Assembly: GCA_036746315.1 (NCBI GenBank)
Contig: DAIOEK010000001.1
Coordinates: forward strand, 1 to 64,000
Reading direction: 5' to 3'
Origin: DAIOEK01 sp036746315
GTDB taxonomy: Bacteria > Chloroflexota > Anaerolineae > Anaerolineales > Anaerolineaceae
DNA: 64,000 nucleotides
Shown here: in pieces, positions 43,149 through 55,400 of the stretch
Numbering within the stretch: position 1 is the stretch's first letter
Layout: every line of letters starts with the position of its first letter
Made by a program: the position numbers and the translations under genes
Notes under the pieces: model-generated
What the model saw: only the letters and a program-made list of their open reading frames with translations
Databases searched by the model: none
Told to the model about the DNA's origin: nothing

Positions 43149-44222
43149 ATGACAGTTGAACCACACAAGCCTGAGATTCTCATCACCATGTCTATGTCGC
43201 AGTCCCAGATTGAACGTTTGAAGGGGTATGGTAAAGTGCGCCAAGCCGGATGGGGTTTGACCGGAGTACGTCTGGGTGAGGACGAATTATGCAGACTTAT
43301 CAGAGACACAGATGTTTTTTTGGTTGGATATGAAAATGTCACACGCAAAGTAATTCAAAGTGCTGTGCGTTTGGGTTTGATAGGGGTATCGCGATCCAAT
43401 CCTGTTAATGTCGACATTGAAGCTGCAAATGAGCAAAACATCCCGGTACTACATGCACCTGGCAGGAATGCCATTGCGGCGGCGGAATTTACTATAGGAT
43501 TGATGATTTGCCAAGCTCGCCATATCGACCTGGGTGATAGATGTCTGCGCACGGGGGAGTATCTTGGCACACCAATGGCAGATTTGTATGTAGAAAATCC
43601 AAGCAATGATGTTGTCTGGGATTTGGACGGAGTATCACCTTATATGCAGCTGCGCGGAGTGGAATTGGCTGGCCGCACACTCGGTTTGATCGGGTTGGGA
43701 AATGTTGCATCGCGTGTGGCAAAACTTGCCCAAGCGTTCGGCATGAAAGTAATCACACATACACCTTTGCGAGATTTGGAAAGAGCAAAGGAATTAAGTA
43801 TACCAATTGTGCCATTGCAACAGTTATTAAATGAAGCAGATTTCATCTCAGTACATTGTAATGTGAATTCGGATACCCATTCAGTGATTGATGCCTGGGC
43901 TTTTTCGCAAATCAAGCCTTCCGCTTACATTATTAATACAGCTCGGGCGAGCATCATCGATCAAGCTGCACTGGTAGAGGCGCTGAAACAAAAAAGAATT
44001 GCCGGCGCGGCATTGGATGTATTCTGGTATGAACCTTTACCATCTAACCATCCATTATTAGCTTTCGAAAATGTGACCCTTACACCTCATTTGGCAGGAT
44101 CTGCTCATGAAGTACCTGAGAGGCACTCTCGTATGCTTGCAGACGATGTAATTGCCTGGCTGGAAGATCGACCTCCCATGAATGTCTTTAATAAGGAATT
44201 TTTATTAAGTCGATCAGGATAA
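43149..44222 (+). CDS. D-2-hydroxyacid dehydrogenase-family oxidoreductase
   Basis: The 357-residue product has the NAD-binding motif GLGNVASRVA, ISVHCNVNSDTHSVID, NTARASIID (Ala in place of the usual Gly), the catalytic Glu in WYEPLP and His in TPHLAGS. The fold is that of phosphoglycerate/hydroxyacid dehydrogenases. It has a long insert before the NAD domain (about residues 130-170). It stands 86 bases after the regulator. Its substrate is unknown; oxidation or reduction of the pathway's hydroxy-acid end product is possible. Confidence 0.75.
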   Translation: MTVEPHKPEILITMSMSQSQIERLKGYGKVRQAGWGLTGVRLGEDELCRLIRDTDVFLVGYENVTRKVIQSAVRLGLIGVSRSNPVNVDIEAANEQNIPVLHAPGRNAIAAAEFTIGLMICQARHIDLGDRCLRTGEYLGTPMADLYVENPSNDVVWDLDGVSPYMQLRGVELAGRTLGLIGLGNVASRVAKLAQAFGMKVITHTPLRDLERAKELSIPIVPLQQLLNEADFISVHCNVNSDTHSVIDAWAFSQIKPSAYIINTARASIIDQAALVEALKQKRIAGAALDVFWYEPLPSNHPLLAFENVTLTPHLAGSAHEVPERHSRMLADDVIAWLEDRPPMNVFNKEFLLSRSG

Positions 44223-44267
44223 TTCTTTACATTTGCCATCCAGACATAAAGTGTACTTGGCAACACC

Positions 44268-46100
44268 TCAGTTTGTTGTTTGCGGGACGTCCACGCCCAT
44301 TTCAGTGAGGACTTCACGCGCGGGTGCTTTTAGCGCCTCAGATGTATCAAGCTGTAGCACAATTAAGAAATCCGCTTTCGAAAGTTCATATTGTTGCGTA
44401 TTGTAATAAGCGACTGCCCGGTCAAAATATGCCATATCCAGGCTGGCGTTTAATTCGATTGCCCGTGTATACATGGGGATGGCTTCCTTGTATTTCCTTT
44501 GCTGAGAGAAGGTCGCCCCGATCTGATAATATGGGTCACCAAACTCCGGGTTTACGGAGATTGCTTTTTCAAACCATTCAATTGCTTGCGAATATTTACC
44601 CAGCGCAAGATAACTGCGCCCGACCTCATCCAACACAATGATTGAGTTCGGATTGCTTTCCAGATATGTCTGCCAATCATCGATGGCTTTCTGGTATTCT
44701 TTCAACAGGAAATACGCCTGCGCCCGATAGTCGTATGCCGAGGGTAACTGATCTGTTAGTTCCAATACGTGATTAATCTGTTCCAAGGCTATCTCTGGTT
44801 GATTTGTTTGCACATATACCAAGGCACTGTTAACCAATGCCAGAATGTAATCTGGATTGAGATTAAGGGCAGTTTTAAAATCGGCAAGGGCCTGTTCCAG
44901 ATCGCCCTGATCCAGATAGGAAATTCCACGATTGTTAAATGCGTCCGGATTGGTCGGGTCCAATTCGATGGATTTGGAAAAATCCTGAATGGCTGATGTC
45001 AGGTCTTCCTTTTGGCGATACGCATTTCCCCGTCGATACAGGTAAAGAGCGTTTTCTGGGTTCAGTTCAATAGCTTTTGAATAACTATGGATGGCGTCAT
45101 CCACCAGACCATCCTGCATTTGAAGCAGCCCAAGATCGCCAAACACCTCTGCATTTTTGGGGTCCAATTCACCGGCTTTGGTGAGATCAGCTTTTGCCAG
45201 TTCAGGCTCTTTTAGTTGGATATAAGCTTTGGCTCGATAAACAAATAATGCTGCCCGGGTCGGATCCAATTTGATGGCTTCGGACCATTGTTCCACCGCG
45301 TTCTGATAATCTGCCAGGTTGAAATATGCATTACCACGGTTGGCATATATTTCAAGGGATGTGCCTTCCAACTCCACCACCTTATCCCAGTCTGACAAAG
45401 CCAGGCGATAATTCCCCTGGTTATATTGATTCTGTCCGCGGAGAGTAAGAGCCCGGGTATTTGTAGGGTCCAGATTTAAAACCTGATCCAGCTCGTCTTG
45501 TGCGGCTGCCCACTCCTGAAGTGCCATGTGAATATAGGCTCTACCGGTCAGGGCCTCAACGGATTTGGAGTTTAGCTCGAGCACTTTTGCGTAATCCATC
45601 AATGCGGAAGCAAATATCCCGGCTTTTGTTTTAACTTCTGCGCGCAGCATATATGCGTCAACGAAATCCGGTTTGAGATCAAGGAGGTGGTTTAGATCCT
45701 CATAGGCTTTGGATGTCAGGGCTAATTCGTTATAAGTCTTTGCCCGTAGAAACAACATGTCCACATCGTCCGGTGAATGATCGATAATGATGTTGAGATC
45801 CCGAAGAGCATCCTGGTAGGAATTCAGTGAATATGACAGTTTTGCTCTTTCGATGTTTGCAGGTAAATAATTCGGATTCAACACTAAGGCCTGCGAGTAA
45901 GCGTCATATGCGAGCTGAGGGTTTCCCTGATCCCGATAATCATTTCCTTTTGCGAGCCAGAACTCTTCACCCTGCCCGGACGAAATTTGAAGAACTCCCC
46001 CCCCAAGAGAACTCAGAAAAAAAGCCGCTATCAAGATAACCGAGCCGACTCTTTTGACGATTTGATTTCTACGCTCGTTACCAGGCATATTCTGCACCAT
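44268..46100 (-). CDS. Large TPR-repeat protein with N-terminal signal or anchor
   Basis: The 610-residue protein has one N-terminal hydrophobic segment (about residues 15-36) and then roughly 16 TPR repeats of 34 residues (A..DY.KALELNP...A pattern) to the end. The TPRs mediate protein interactions on the outer face if the segment is a signal. The start at 46100 lacks a strong ribosome site; ATG 46088 is an alternative. It is divergent from the giant surface gene, so the TPR protein might help secrete or assemble it, which is speculation. Confidence 0.8.
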   Translation of the reverse strand: MVQNMPGNERRNQIVKRVGSVILIAAFFLSSLGGGVLQISSGQGEEFWLAKGNDYRDQGNPQLAYDAYSQALVLNPNYLPANIERAKLSYSLNSYQDALRDLNIIIDHSPDDVDMLFLRAKTYNELALTSKAYEDLNHLLDLKPDFVDAYMLRAEVKTKAGIFASALMDYAKVLELNSKSVEALTGRAYIHMALQEWAAAQDELDQVLNLDPTNTRALTLRGQNQYNQGNYRLALSDWDKVVELEGTSLEIYANRGNAYFNLADYQNAVEQWSEAIKLDPTRAALFVYRAKAYIQLKEPELAKADLTKAGELDPKNAEVFGDLGLLQMQDGLVDDAIHSYSKAIELNPENALYLYRRGNAYRQKEDLTSAIQDFSKSIELDPTNPDAFNNRGISYLDQGDLEQALADFKTALNLNPDYILALVNSALVYVQTNQPEIALEQINHVLELTDQLPSAYDYRAQAYFLLKEYQKAIDDWQTYLESNPNSIIVLDEVGRSYLALGKYSQAIEWFEKAISVNPEFGDPYYQIGATFSQQRKYKEAIPMYTRAIELNASLDMAYFDRAVAYYNTQQYELSKADFLIVLQLDTSEALKAPAREVLTEMGVDVPQTTN

Positions 46101-46411
46101 TGTCCGCTACGATATATGAATGAATTGGAATAATTACAAGGTCTGTCATTGCTGGTGTATATTAGATTATAGCCTTAGAATACAAATACGTCGAAGCATT
46201 GATTTAAAAACTGTAAGCAGATTGTTAAGTAGTAAGAGTAAAAAAACTCATAATTTGCACATAAATTGCATCGCAAAACTCTTGTGGCGAGTAATCAAAA
46301 TCGCTATACTGTTATCAATACTAAACTGAATTATTCATACTAATAACGATATCAAGACTAACAATTAAATAGATTAACAACCGGTTTTCACACAAGACGG
46401 GGAGGTCTGGT
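46101..46411. other. Divergent intergenic region
   Basis: AT-rich 311 bases between the TPR gene and the giant gene. A possible promoter for the giant gene is TTGTGG (46282-46287) with TATACT (46305-46310), 17 bp apart. A minus-strand TATAAT (about 46169-46174) could serve the TPR gene. No RNA gene or other frame seen. Confidence 0.4.
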
Positions 46412-49400
46412 TTGAAACGAATCATTGTTGCTTCCTTAATGGCTGCAGGAATTGCATTCCTGCTCGTTTGTTTTTCTCCCATATCCAATGTTTCTGCGGA
46501 TGATGGAGAACCAACAGTTGTTGAGACAACACCTACACTTGACACGGGTTCACCTGCGGAAAATGTGCCCGAAGTATCTTCTACGCCTGTACCGGCGCAG
46601 GAGGAAGAGCCGCAGGATATTGTTGCGACTGATGAACTTCAGGCCGACCCTACAACAATAGTGGAAGAAACCACCTCACCTGAAGTAACTCCCGAACCGG
46701 GGCAGGAAGCCCCGGCGCTGACGACAGATACCGAAGAGTCCTCCCCCTCTTCCGGATCCGATCAAGATGGCGGCACCAGGGACGATGTTTCTACCGAACC
46801 ACGAAGCCCGGAGTTGTTACTTTCAAGTAGTACACTATCAGATCCCCAACCGTTGGCGGGCGAGTCTGATGGTGGGATTGTCGCGGAAGACGATGCGGTC
46901 GATAACACATCCGATGAGGCTGCGCTGGATCCCTGGTTCTCTTCTGGCTCAAATACTTACAACTTCAGCACCATACAGGCTGCAGTGGATTACTTAAAAA
47001 CAAACAGCCTCGTCCCGAACGGCGGCAATATATTTATTGAGACGGGCGTTTTCTCGGAAAATGTAGTGATTGATGGCTTTAATTTTGGCGGTTCGAATTC
47101 ATTAAATTTCTATGCCGGATGCACGTTGGGTAACTCGAATCCCATAGCTTGTGTAGGTACTTCCACCCTGAATGGAACGCTTACCATTTCCAATAGCTCG
47201 CTTGCCATGGTTTTCAATAATCTGATTGTTACCGGTGCAATTACTTTGGATGATGTGCGCAAGGTGGAAATCAATCTTCCGGGAACTTCATCGGATGATA
47301 CTTATGAAGTAGTCATCAATGGAACCAATAAGGTAAAGATCAAACTCGATGGCGGTAGCGGAACTGATTCGCTGCAATTATCCGGTGCTTCTTCATATAT
47401 TACAGGCGAATTGACAGCGGGCACTTCATCGGGTGATCTTACTGCAAAATATACAAACTCAGACACCGATCAGCTTGAGTTGATCTTCGACAGCGTAGAA
47501 GAATTCAATAGCTATATTAATACGGAAGACCTTTCCTACACGTTCGAACGTGATGCCAATATTGCCTATACCCGAACTTATCACTTGAAGGATGCAGATG
47601 CCGGAGCAAGTGGAAGGATGACTCTGGAGAGCAGTGATTACGGGAATATCATCTTCAATAATCCGACGAACTCATTAACTATTCTCTCGAACTCGATCAA
47701 TACGGACTTGGAGATAGATTCATTTGACAATCCTTTCGCCGGCGATCTTTCCATCCTGGCGGGGTCAACGTTTGATGATGTGTTGATCAAATCCAACATC
47801 ATCCTTCCGGGGCATAATCTGGAGATCGAAGGATGGAATGTAACCCTCGATGATGGGGTGGTTCTTTCCACCAGGGATATCAGTGGAACTGATTATGAAA
47901 ATGCTGTTTCCATTGGCGATTCTGGAGATATTTCCATCACCCCGGTTTATTTCCGGATGGAAGATGGATCAAAGATTCTGGCGCACGCAACCAGTTCCTA
48001 TGTGGGTGGTGAAGTCAGCATCGAATCCGAAAACACCTCGGGCTGGAATGTTGGGGCACTGGATTGGATTCGAGAGCATCTTTTCCCGTTGATCGGGACC
48101 GCCCAGGGTGTGTATGTAAATTCCACCGATATTATTCTGAACAATGCCAAGATAACAGGTGAGGCAGTTACGCTGACGGCGACTGGTGGTTATGTAATTG
48201 ATTACACGCTGTTGGAAGAAGTCAGCGAATTGCTAAACGGATCGGCAATTGGGGAATTTATTGAGAGCCTCACCGGCAGTTCCATCAGTGACTATCTGGA
48301 GATGGTTTCTGAATTAGGTCTGCTCCAGAAAGGGATTCTTCCCATCCCCATCGGGGTAAATGTACGTATCGGTTATGCGGTAATTGATATGACCAATACT
48401 GTCATTCAGGCGGCGCATGATATTAATGTGCTGGCTACTGCAATTGCTAATGGTGCCATTACCATAAAATCCGGGTATTTTGCTTTTGCCGTCGGGGTGG
48501 GTGTTGGCACGGCAAAAGTGTTGGTCAACGGCACATCCAATTTGATCAGTTCAGGCGGTAATATTTTAGTCAGGTCAGAGTGTACCAATGACACCTACAT
48601 CACTGCGGTTTCCAAAGATTACGCCGAAGATAATATCTTGCCACTGGCAGTAGCCATTGGCGTTTCAGTTGTGACCTCCAAGGTGATCACCTCAGCTGAT
48701 TCGCTCATTGATGCTTTTGGCTCTGTGAATCTACAGGCTCATGGTGAAAATGTTGGCGGGGCAATCGCCATGGCGCTTATTTTCGAAGGCGGACAGGCTG
48801 CCGGTGGATTTGGCATTTATGTAGGAATCTCCGATATTTTAGCTCAAGCCAATGGAACCATTAAAGCAGCTTCGCAAGCCGATATCAAAACCACCACCAG
48901 CATCGACCTGGCAAATATCAATGCGGCGACAAATACCATTGAAATACCCAATCACGGTTTTACCACCGGTCAGGTAGTGACCTACAATGCCGACAGCATG
49001 AGCAGGCCCATTGACGGATTGGAAAATGGGAGTTCGTATTATGTAGTTGTTGTGGATGCCAACCACATTAAATTGGTTTCCACCCAGCCATTGGATATCT
49101 CCACTTCCGGTGTTCGCCCCGGTGCTATTCACACCTTTACCCCATTTGTGGCAAAAACATTCACTCCTTCCACCAGCAACCTTGATGTGGATACTGACGT
49201 TATCACCATCACTGCACATGGTTTTGTCAATGGACAGCATATTTATTATTCGAGCATGGAAGAGACTGTTATCGGCGGAATGGCTGACACTGCCGAATAT
49301 CAAGTTGTGCTTATCGATGCCGATTCATTCTCGTTAATCGATGTTCTCACCGGACTGCCGGTGGATATTACTTCCATCCCAACGACCGGTGAGCAGGGTT

Positions 49401-52400
49401 TCATGTATTACGACAGCAGTGCTGCCGTCACAGTTAATGTTACCAGTGGGGTGGATAGCGACAGTGATATTATCACAATTGTTGATCATGGTTTTGAGAC
49501 CGGCGACATGGTGTTCTATACGGTTGCGGATGGTGACTATGATCGCACTTATTCCAAGTCATATGGGTTTATCGCCAACCCCACAACCACTGCGCAGACA
49601 CAGCTAAAGCTCGAATTTGTAGATGGGCTTGTCGCCGGCGACCAGGTGGCTTATTCACCCAACGATCACACGGTAATCACAGTGACGATCAATGGCGTTA
49701 CCAGTGAACTAACAAATGGGATTACGCTGGTAGTAAAGGCTATTCATAAGGAAAGCGATTGTGAAAGTGAAGACACAGACTGCGCTTATGTGTCGTTTGA
49801 AGACACAGACGGGCATGATGTAACTTTCACCTCCATTGTTAAGGATAGCGTAAACGATGACAATGGCGAAATGATCTATACGCCGGTGCAAAGTTTTGTC
49901 AAGACCGTCACTACAACCGGAGCCGACGCGCCCATTTACGGGCTGCATGACAGTACTTTCTATTATGTGGTGAAGATTGATGATGATCATTTCAGGCTGG
50001 CTGCCAGTTACGACCAGGCAGTTGAATTAGAGAATGGCATCGAAATAGACAAAGGTCTGGCGACCGGCAGTGGACACAACCTGGATACCGGTCTGGTAAA
50101 TGGCATTGGCGTAAAAGCCAGTTTGATTTCCGCAGAAGAAAACTATGTTGGCACCGGCACCGGCGGCTCCCGTACAGCGACTGATGTGCTGACCAATACT
50201 ATTTCTAACGGTGTGAAAACGGCGGTTCTTGCAGTCCCGAAAGGCATTTGGTCATTCTTAAAGTGGGCATACTCAAAGATTTCCGGCAAGGTTGATGATG
50301 ACACAGCCAAGGAACAAACAGACAAGGCATCGGATCCTTCTTCCATCAATATGTCTGGCTCGCTCGGTGTTATTGTCAGCTTGGCTTCTGTGCGCGCCGA
50401 GATAGGCTCGAACGCGGTATTAAGATCCATGCACGATATTGTGGTTGAAGCTACTCAGGAAGATACCTGGCAGAGTGGTGTTGAGGGTGACGTTGCCGTC
50501 ACCGAAGACTCTGGCGGAAGCAAGGCTGCCATTGGCGGTGCATTGAGCATATTGGTACTATTGAATAAGGTGAATGCAATTGTTGGAAATGGCGCAAGCC
50601 TTGATGCAATGGGAGACATACTGGTTAATTCTGAACTGGTATACCCCTTCAGAGTAAAGACCTTCATTTCGGATGTAATTCAGAGTTCGATCGGTTCACT
50701 TTTAGGCACTCTTTATACAGACTCTCTTTCCAGTGATTTCTGCTTCTCTTCACATTTATTCAATACCTGGGTTCGCAGCAGTGCTACCGGTGGGGATGAA
50801 AACGAAACATCCACAACTATTGCCGGCGCCATTAGCTTCATTTTACAGATGAGCGAGGTCATTTCCCGGGTGGAGGATAATGTTCGCATCAATCAGACAA
50901 CTGATGATGGTTCACCTGCTCACGTCAACTATCAGAACAGCACGCAGAATGTGACTGTGAAGAGCAGCGTCTATGGGCGCTACATTCTGGTGGCTGGCAA
51001 CTTCTCGGTTGCCCTACAGCCGTCACTGGATCGCAATAAAAAACTGGAAAAAGTAAAACAGTTCTTTAAAGATCTGCCGACCAGCGTATTCTCCCCCTTT
51101 GGAGCAAGCGGCGGAAAGAATGGCGCCGGTGGCAGCGTGCAGATTCCCATCTTTATTAGTAATACGATTGCCGAGATCGGGAACAATGTGAAGATCCATA
51201 TAGGCAGTTCAGGCAAGCTGATCGTAGATGCTCTGACGGATTATGTGATCTTTTCACTCGCTCAGGCTGGTTCAAAAGCGAAGGAAGGTTTTGGTATTGC
51301 CGGCGCGATCTCTTATGTAGGCGTTTTCAGTGATACTCTTGCCAGAATTGGTGCGACAACCAGTGTGGTTGGCGGGAGCGTTGCAATCTCTGCCAAAGAT
51401 GAAACTCTGAATATCAACGTGGTTGGGTCAGTGGCAGTTGGCGGAAATGTTGGCGTTGGCGTTTCAATTGCGGTAAATACACTGATTCGAAATGTAAATG
51501 CCATATTGGGTAATTTCGATGGCGGTTCAGCCGGGCCGTGGCAAATCGACTACACTGGTTCAGGTGCTCAACCGACAATCTCTGTCACGCTGGTTCCAGT
51601 TTTCAATGGCTCCGGATTGATGACCACTGTTGAAGATGGCGCGGTTAATACCCAAGAAGTACAGTTGATTGAAACGAATGCCTCGCAGGGGCAATTTACA
51701 CTTACCTACAACGAAGTCACCACCGGACCCTTGAATTACAATGCCAGCGCAGCTCAGATAGAAACAGCGCTCAATGCGCTTTCCACCATTCAGGCAGCCG
51801 GGGGAGTCACTGTGACCGGTGGCGATGGCGCCGCGTGGGAAGTTACATTTAATGAATTCGGCAAACGAGATTATATTACTGGAGACGCATATACTGGTGG
51901 AGGGACATCATTTACCGGCAGTCTAACGACAAATTCCACCGATGGTAATTCAACCACAAAAGAAATACAGACCATTCAGAATGATTCCACCGGGAATGAT
52001 TTGTACTTTGCGTATAACGGTTCCACTACCGGTCCCATTGCTTCTGATGCCAGTGCAGCGGTCTTGGATGCGGCATTGGATGCAATTATTTCTGGCGGGG
52101 TATCTGTAACAAAAACAAGTATAGATACCTGGCAGATTACCTTTAACAACACAGGTAATATGTCCACCATTGTTGCCACATTTGATGCAGAAGTTGTTTC
52201 TGCTATTTATGATGAAGGTGCTTACAACACACATGAGCAGCAGCATCTTTCCCTGAGCGACGCAAACCAAGGCGCCTTTGAGCTTTACTTTATCAACGAT
52301 CGGACTTTGCCGCTCCGATGGAATGCTTCTGCACTTGAAATTCAAAATGCTTTGAATAGTTTACAGTCGATCAAGGACTTGAACGAGGCTGGAACTGCAT

Positions 52401-55400
52401 CCGTTACCGTTACCGGATCTGATGGCGAATTCGATATTACTTTCAGCGAATACGCAGATGTGGATATGATCTACTTTGATGCGCTTTCCGGTTTTGAAGG
52501 AACAGCCTCCGTGGATACCAGCGGCACCACGACCACAATTTCTCATAGCTCACACCACGGCGCCTTCATTATTAATGTAGGTGGAACCTCAACATGGCTA
52601 TTACCGTTTGATGCCAGTTCCGCTCAGGTGGCTGATGCGCTGAATGCAGTACTGGCGAACAGTTTCACCGTGAAGGCTGCCAGCGGAAGCACCTCTTCTC
52701 CGATGATGAATCTGTCGGGCGACCTGGATGTAAACGCGACTGCCAGTGGTTTCGACTGGGCGTTTTCGCTGGCTGCGGCTGTAACGCGGGATGAGAAAAA
52801 ACCCTCCAGTACCGAACCATCACAGACAAAAGGTTCCGGCATGCCAAGAAAACACTGGCAGGAAACACTGCTGGTTAAAATGAAATTGGCCGGTCAGAAC
52901 TTCCCCACTCAAGGTAATTCATCCACCAAGGATACCCAGCAAGGAGCAAAGAATTCATTTGCAGTTGCAGGCGATATATCGGTGAATGTCGGCGTGGACA
53001 AGGTACAGGCGATAATCCGGGATGCCGGTTTGATCGTCGCCAAGACGATTGATGTTATTGCCGAAAACACTTCAACCATACGAACTGCTTCCGGGTCGGC
53101 AGCCATCAACACCAATGGTTCCTCAAGTTCAATGGGTATTGCCGGTTCGGTATCCTTCAACTGGTTGGATGGCCTGACCAGAGCCATCATTCAGAATACA
53201 AAGATTACGCAGTCCGGTACATCGACCAGCGAGACCGGGGTGAATGTTACCGCCACCCGCACCGGAGATATCATTGCTCTTGCGGCAGGCGGAGCTGGCG
53301 CTCCAAAGGAAAAAGGCATTGCCATTGCCGGTTCAGTGGCAGTGAGCATTGTAAGAAATATTACCGAAGCAATCGTAGAAGATCTTCTGGGTGGCAGCAG
53401 CCTGGCTGGTGGCTTGAATATTCATTCAGATGATACCGCGAATGCCACTTCCATTGCTGGCGCATTGGCTTACGGCGGTAAAGCAGGTATTGGCGCTGCA
53501 TTTGCAGTCAGCCTGATTTTGAGCGAAACCCGTGCTCTGTTAGCCTCTTCCACTTTCTCTCACGCAGGTTCCTTAAAAGTCATAGCCGATGCTGCCAATC
53601 GAATCATTACCGGGGCGGGAGCGCTGGGTGCTTCCAAGGGCAAGGTCGGCATTGGCGGAACGGTTGCGGTAAACCTGATCCTCTCCACGCTTGAAGCAAT
53701 TGCAAGAGATGTTAACACCTCTATATCAACGGCAAATGGCGCGGCAGAAGTAAAAACTGACAGCACTTCCAATATCTACAACTTTGCCGGGGCAGTGGGC
53801 GGCGGCGATACTGCCGGCATCGGCATTGCCATCTCCTTCAATTATATTGATCCTGATATTCGATCTGCTGTAATTGATTCCACATTGAATGTGGGTAATA
53901 CGACCACCGGAACCACAGATACATCCGGTTTGGCAGTTTCTGCAAAGAATAAGGCACAAATCGATGCCGTTTCTGCGGGTGGAGCGGGTTCAGGCAAAGT
54001 TGCAGTAGCTGGTGGACTATCCGTCAATCTCATCTTAACTACTACAGAAGCTTATGTTGCAGGTTCTGGCACTTTGATCAAATCGGCTGGTGATGTTTCC
54101 ATCAGCGCCGACAACGAGTCGAATATTCATTCCTTCACCGGAAATGTGGCTGGCGCCGGTAAAGTGGCTGTTGGAGCTTCCATATCCTTCAACTGGTCAG
54201 GTGCAACTACGCAATCATATATTCAATATGCTGACATTCAATCTTTGAATGGCGACATTCTGTTGAGTGCAACCAATTCCGGGGAGATGATCGCGATTGC
54301 TGCCGGCGGACAAGGCGCGGGCAATGTGGCGGTTGGCGGTTCTGTGTCCATTGGCTATCTGGGGAATACCACCAAGGCGTATATCACTGGTTTGTCCGCA
54401 GCCAACAAGGCGGAAATCATTGCCCAGGGAAATGTCGGCGTCACCGCAAAGGACGATATTTCAGCAATTATGATTGCCGGTGTGGTTGGCGGTGCAGGCA
54501 CGGTTGCTGTGGGTGCCTCACTTACCACTCTGGTAACCAGCAATCTCGTTGAGGCATATATCGGTGAGTATTCATCCGTAAAAGGACGCGGGAAGAAAGG
54601 CACCAGGCAGGTTTACACCGGCAGCACCACATCCGCAGGAGACTGGCAGCAAGCAAATATGCGTGGCGTTTGGGTTACTGCCACTTCCGATCATGCTTTC
54701 CGCAGTTTCGCAGTTGGCGGGGTTGGTGCGGGTACTGTAGCTGTGGCGGGCTCTGTGAGTGTCACCACGGTTGTTGATACGGTACGGGCGCACATCGATA
54801 GCAACTCATCGGTAAATGAAGACAATTCCGATGCGGAGGATGACTCGTCGGGGCCACATCAAAGTGTAAACGTATTTGCAGGCAGTAGTACGGTATTATG
54901 GGGTGTGGCTGGGGCATTGGCTGGTGCAGGTACAGTCGGTGTGGGAGCTGGTCTGGATGTAGGCGTAATTACCAAGACCGTAGAAGCATTTATTGCCGGA
55001 AAGGTTAATGCTGTTGGTGACATCCTGGTACAGGCGATCAGCAGCGAACAGATCATCTCGGTAGCCGCCTCTCTGGGGGCAGCCGGCACGGTAGGTGTAG
55101 CCGGCTCGGTGGGTGTTTATACCCTGGTACTGAATGTAATCGCTTCGGTTGCTTCCACCGCTGATCTGTATGCGGTCGGTTCGGTGCTGGTTAATTCCAA
55201 CGACAAAACCGATATCATCCTGGTGGCTGGAAGCATTTCAGGCGCGGGAACAGTAGGCGTTGGCGGATCGTTTGATGTTTCGGTGGTGGTAAAGAACATC
55301 CAGGCTTATATTGACAATAGCGCGCATGTGGATGCGGAAGGCAATGGAGATGGTGTTGTTGCCTTCAACGGCAGCTTCACCGAAACCTGGGTGGATGACC

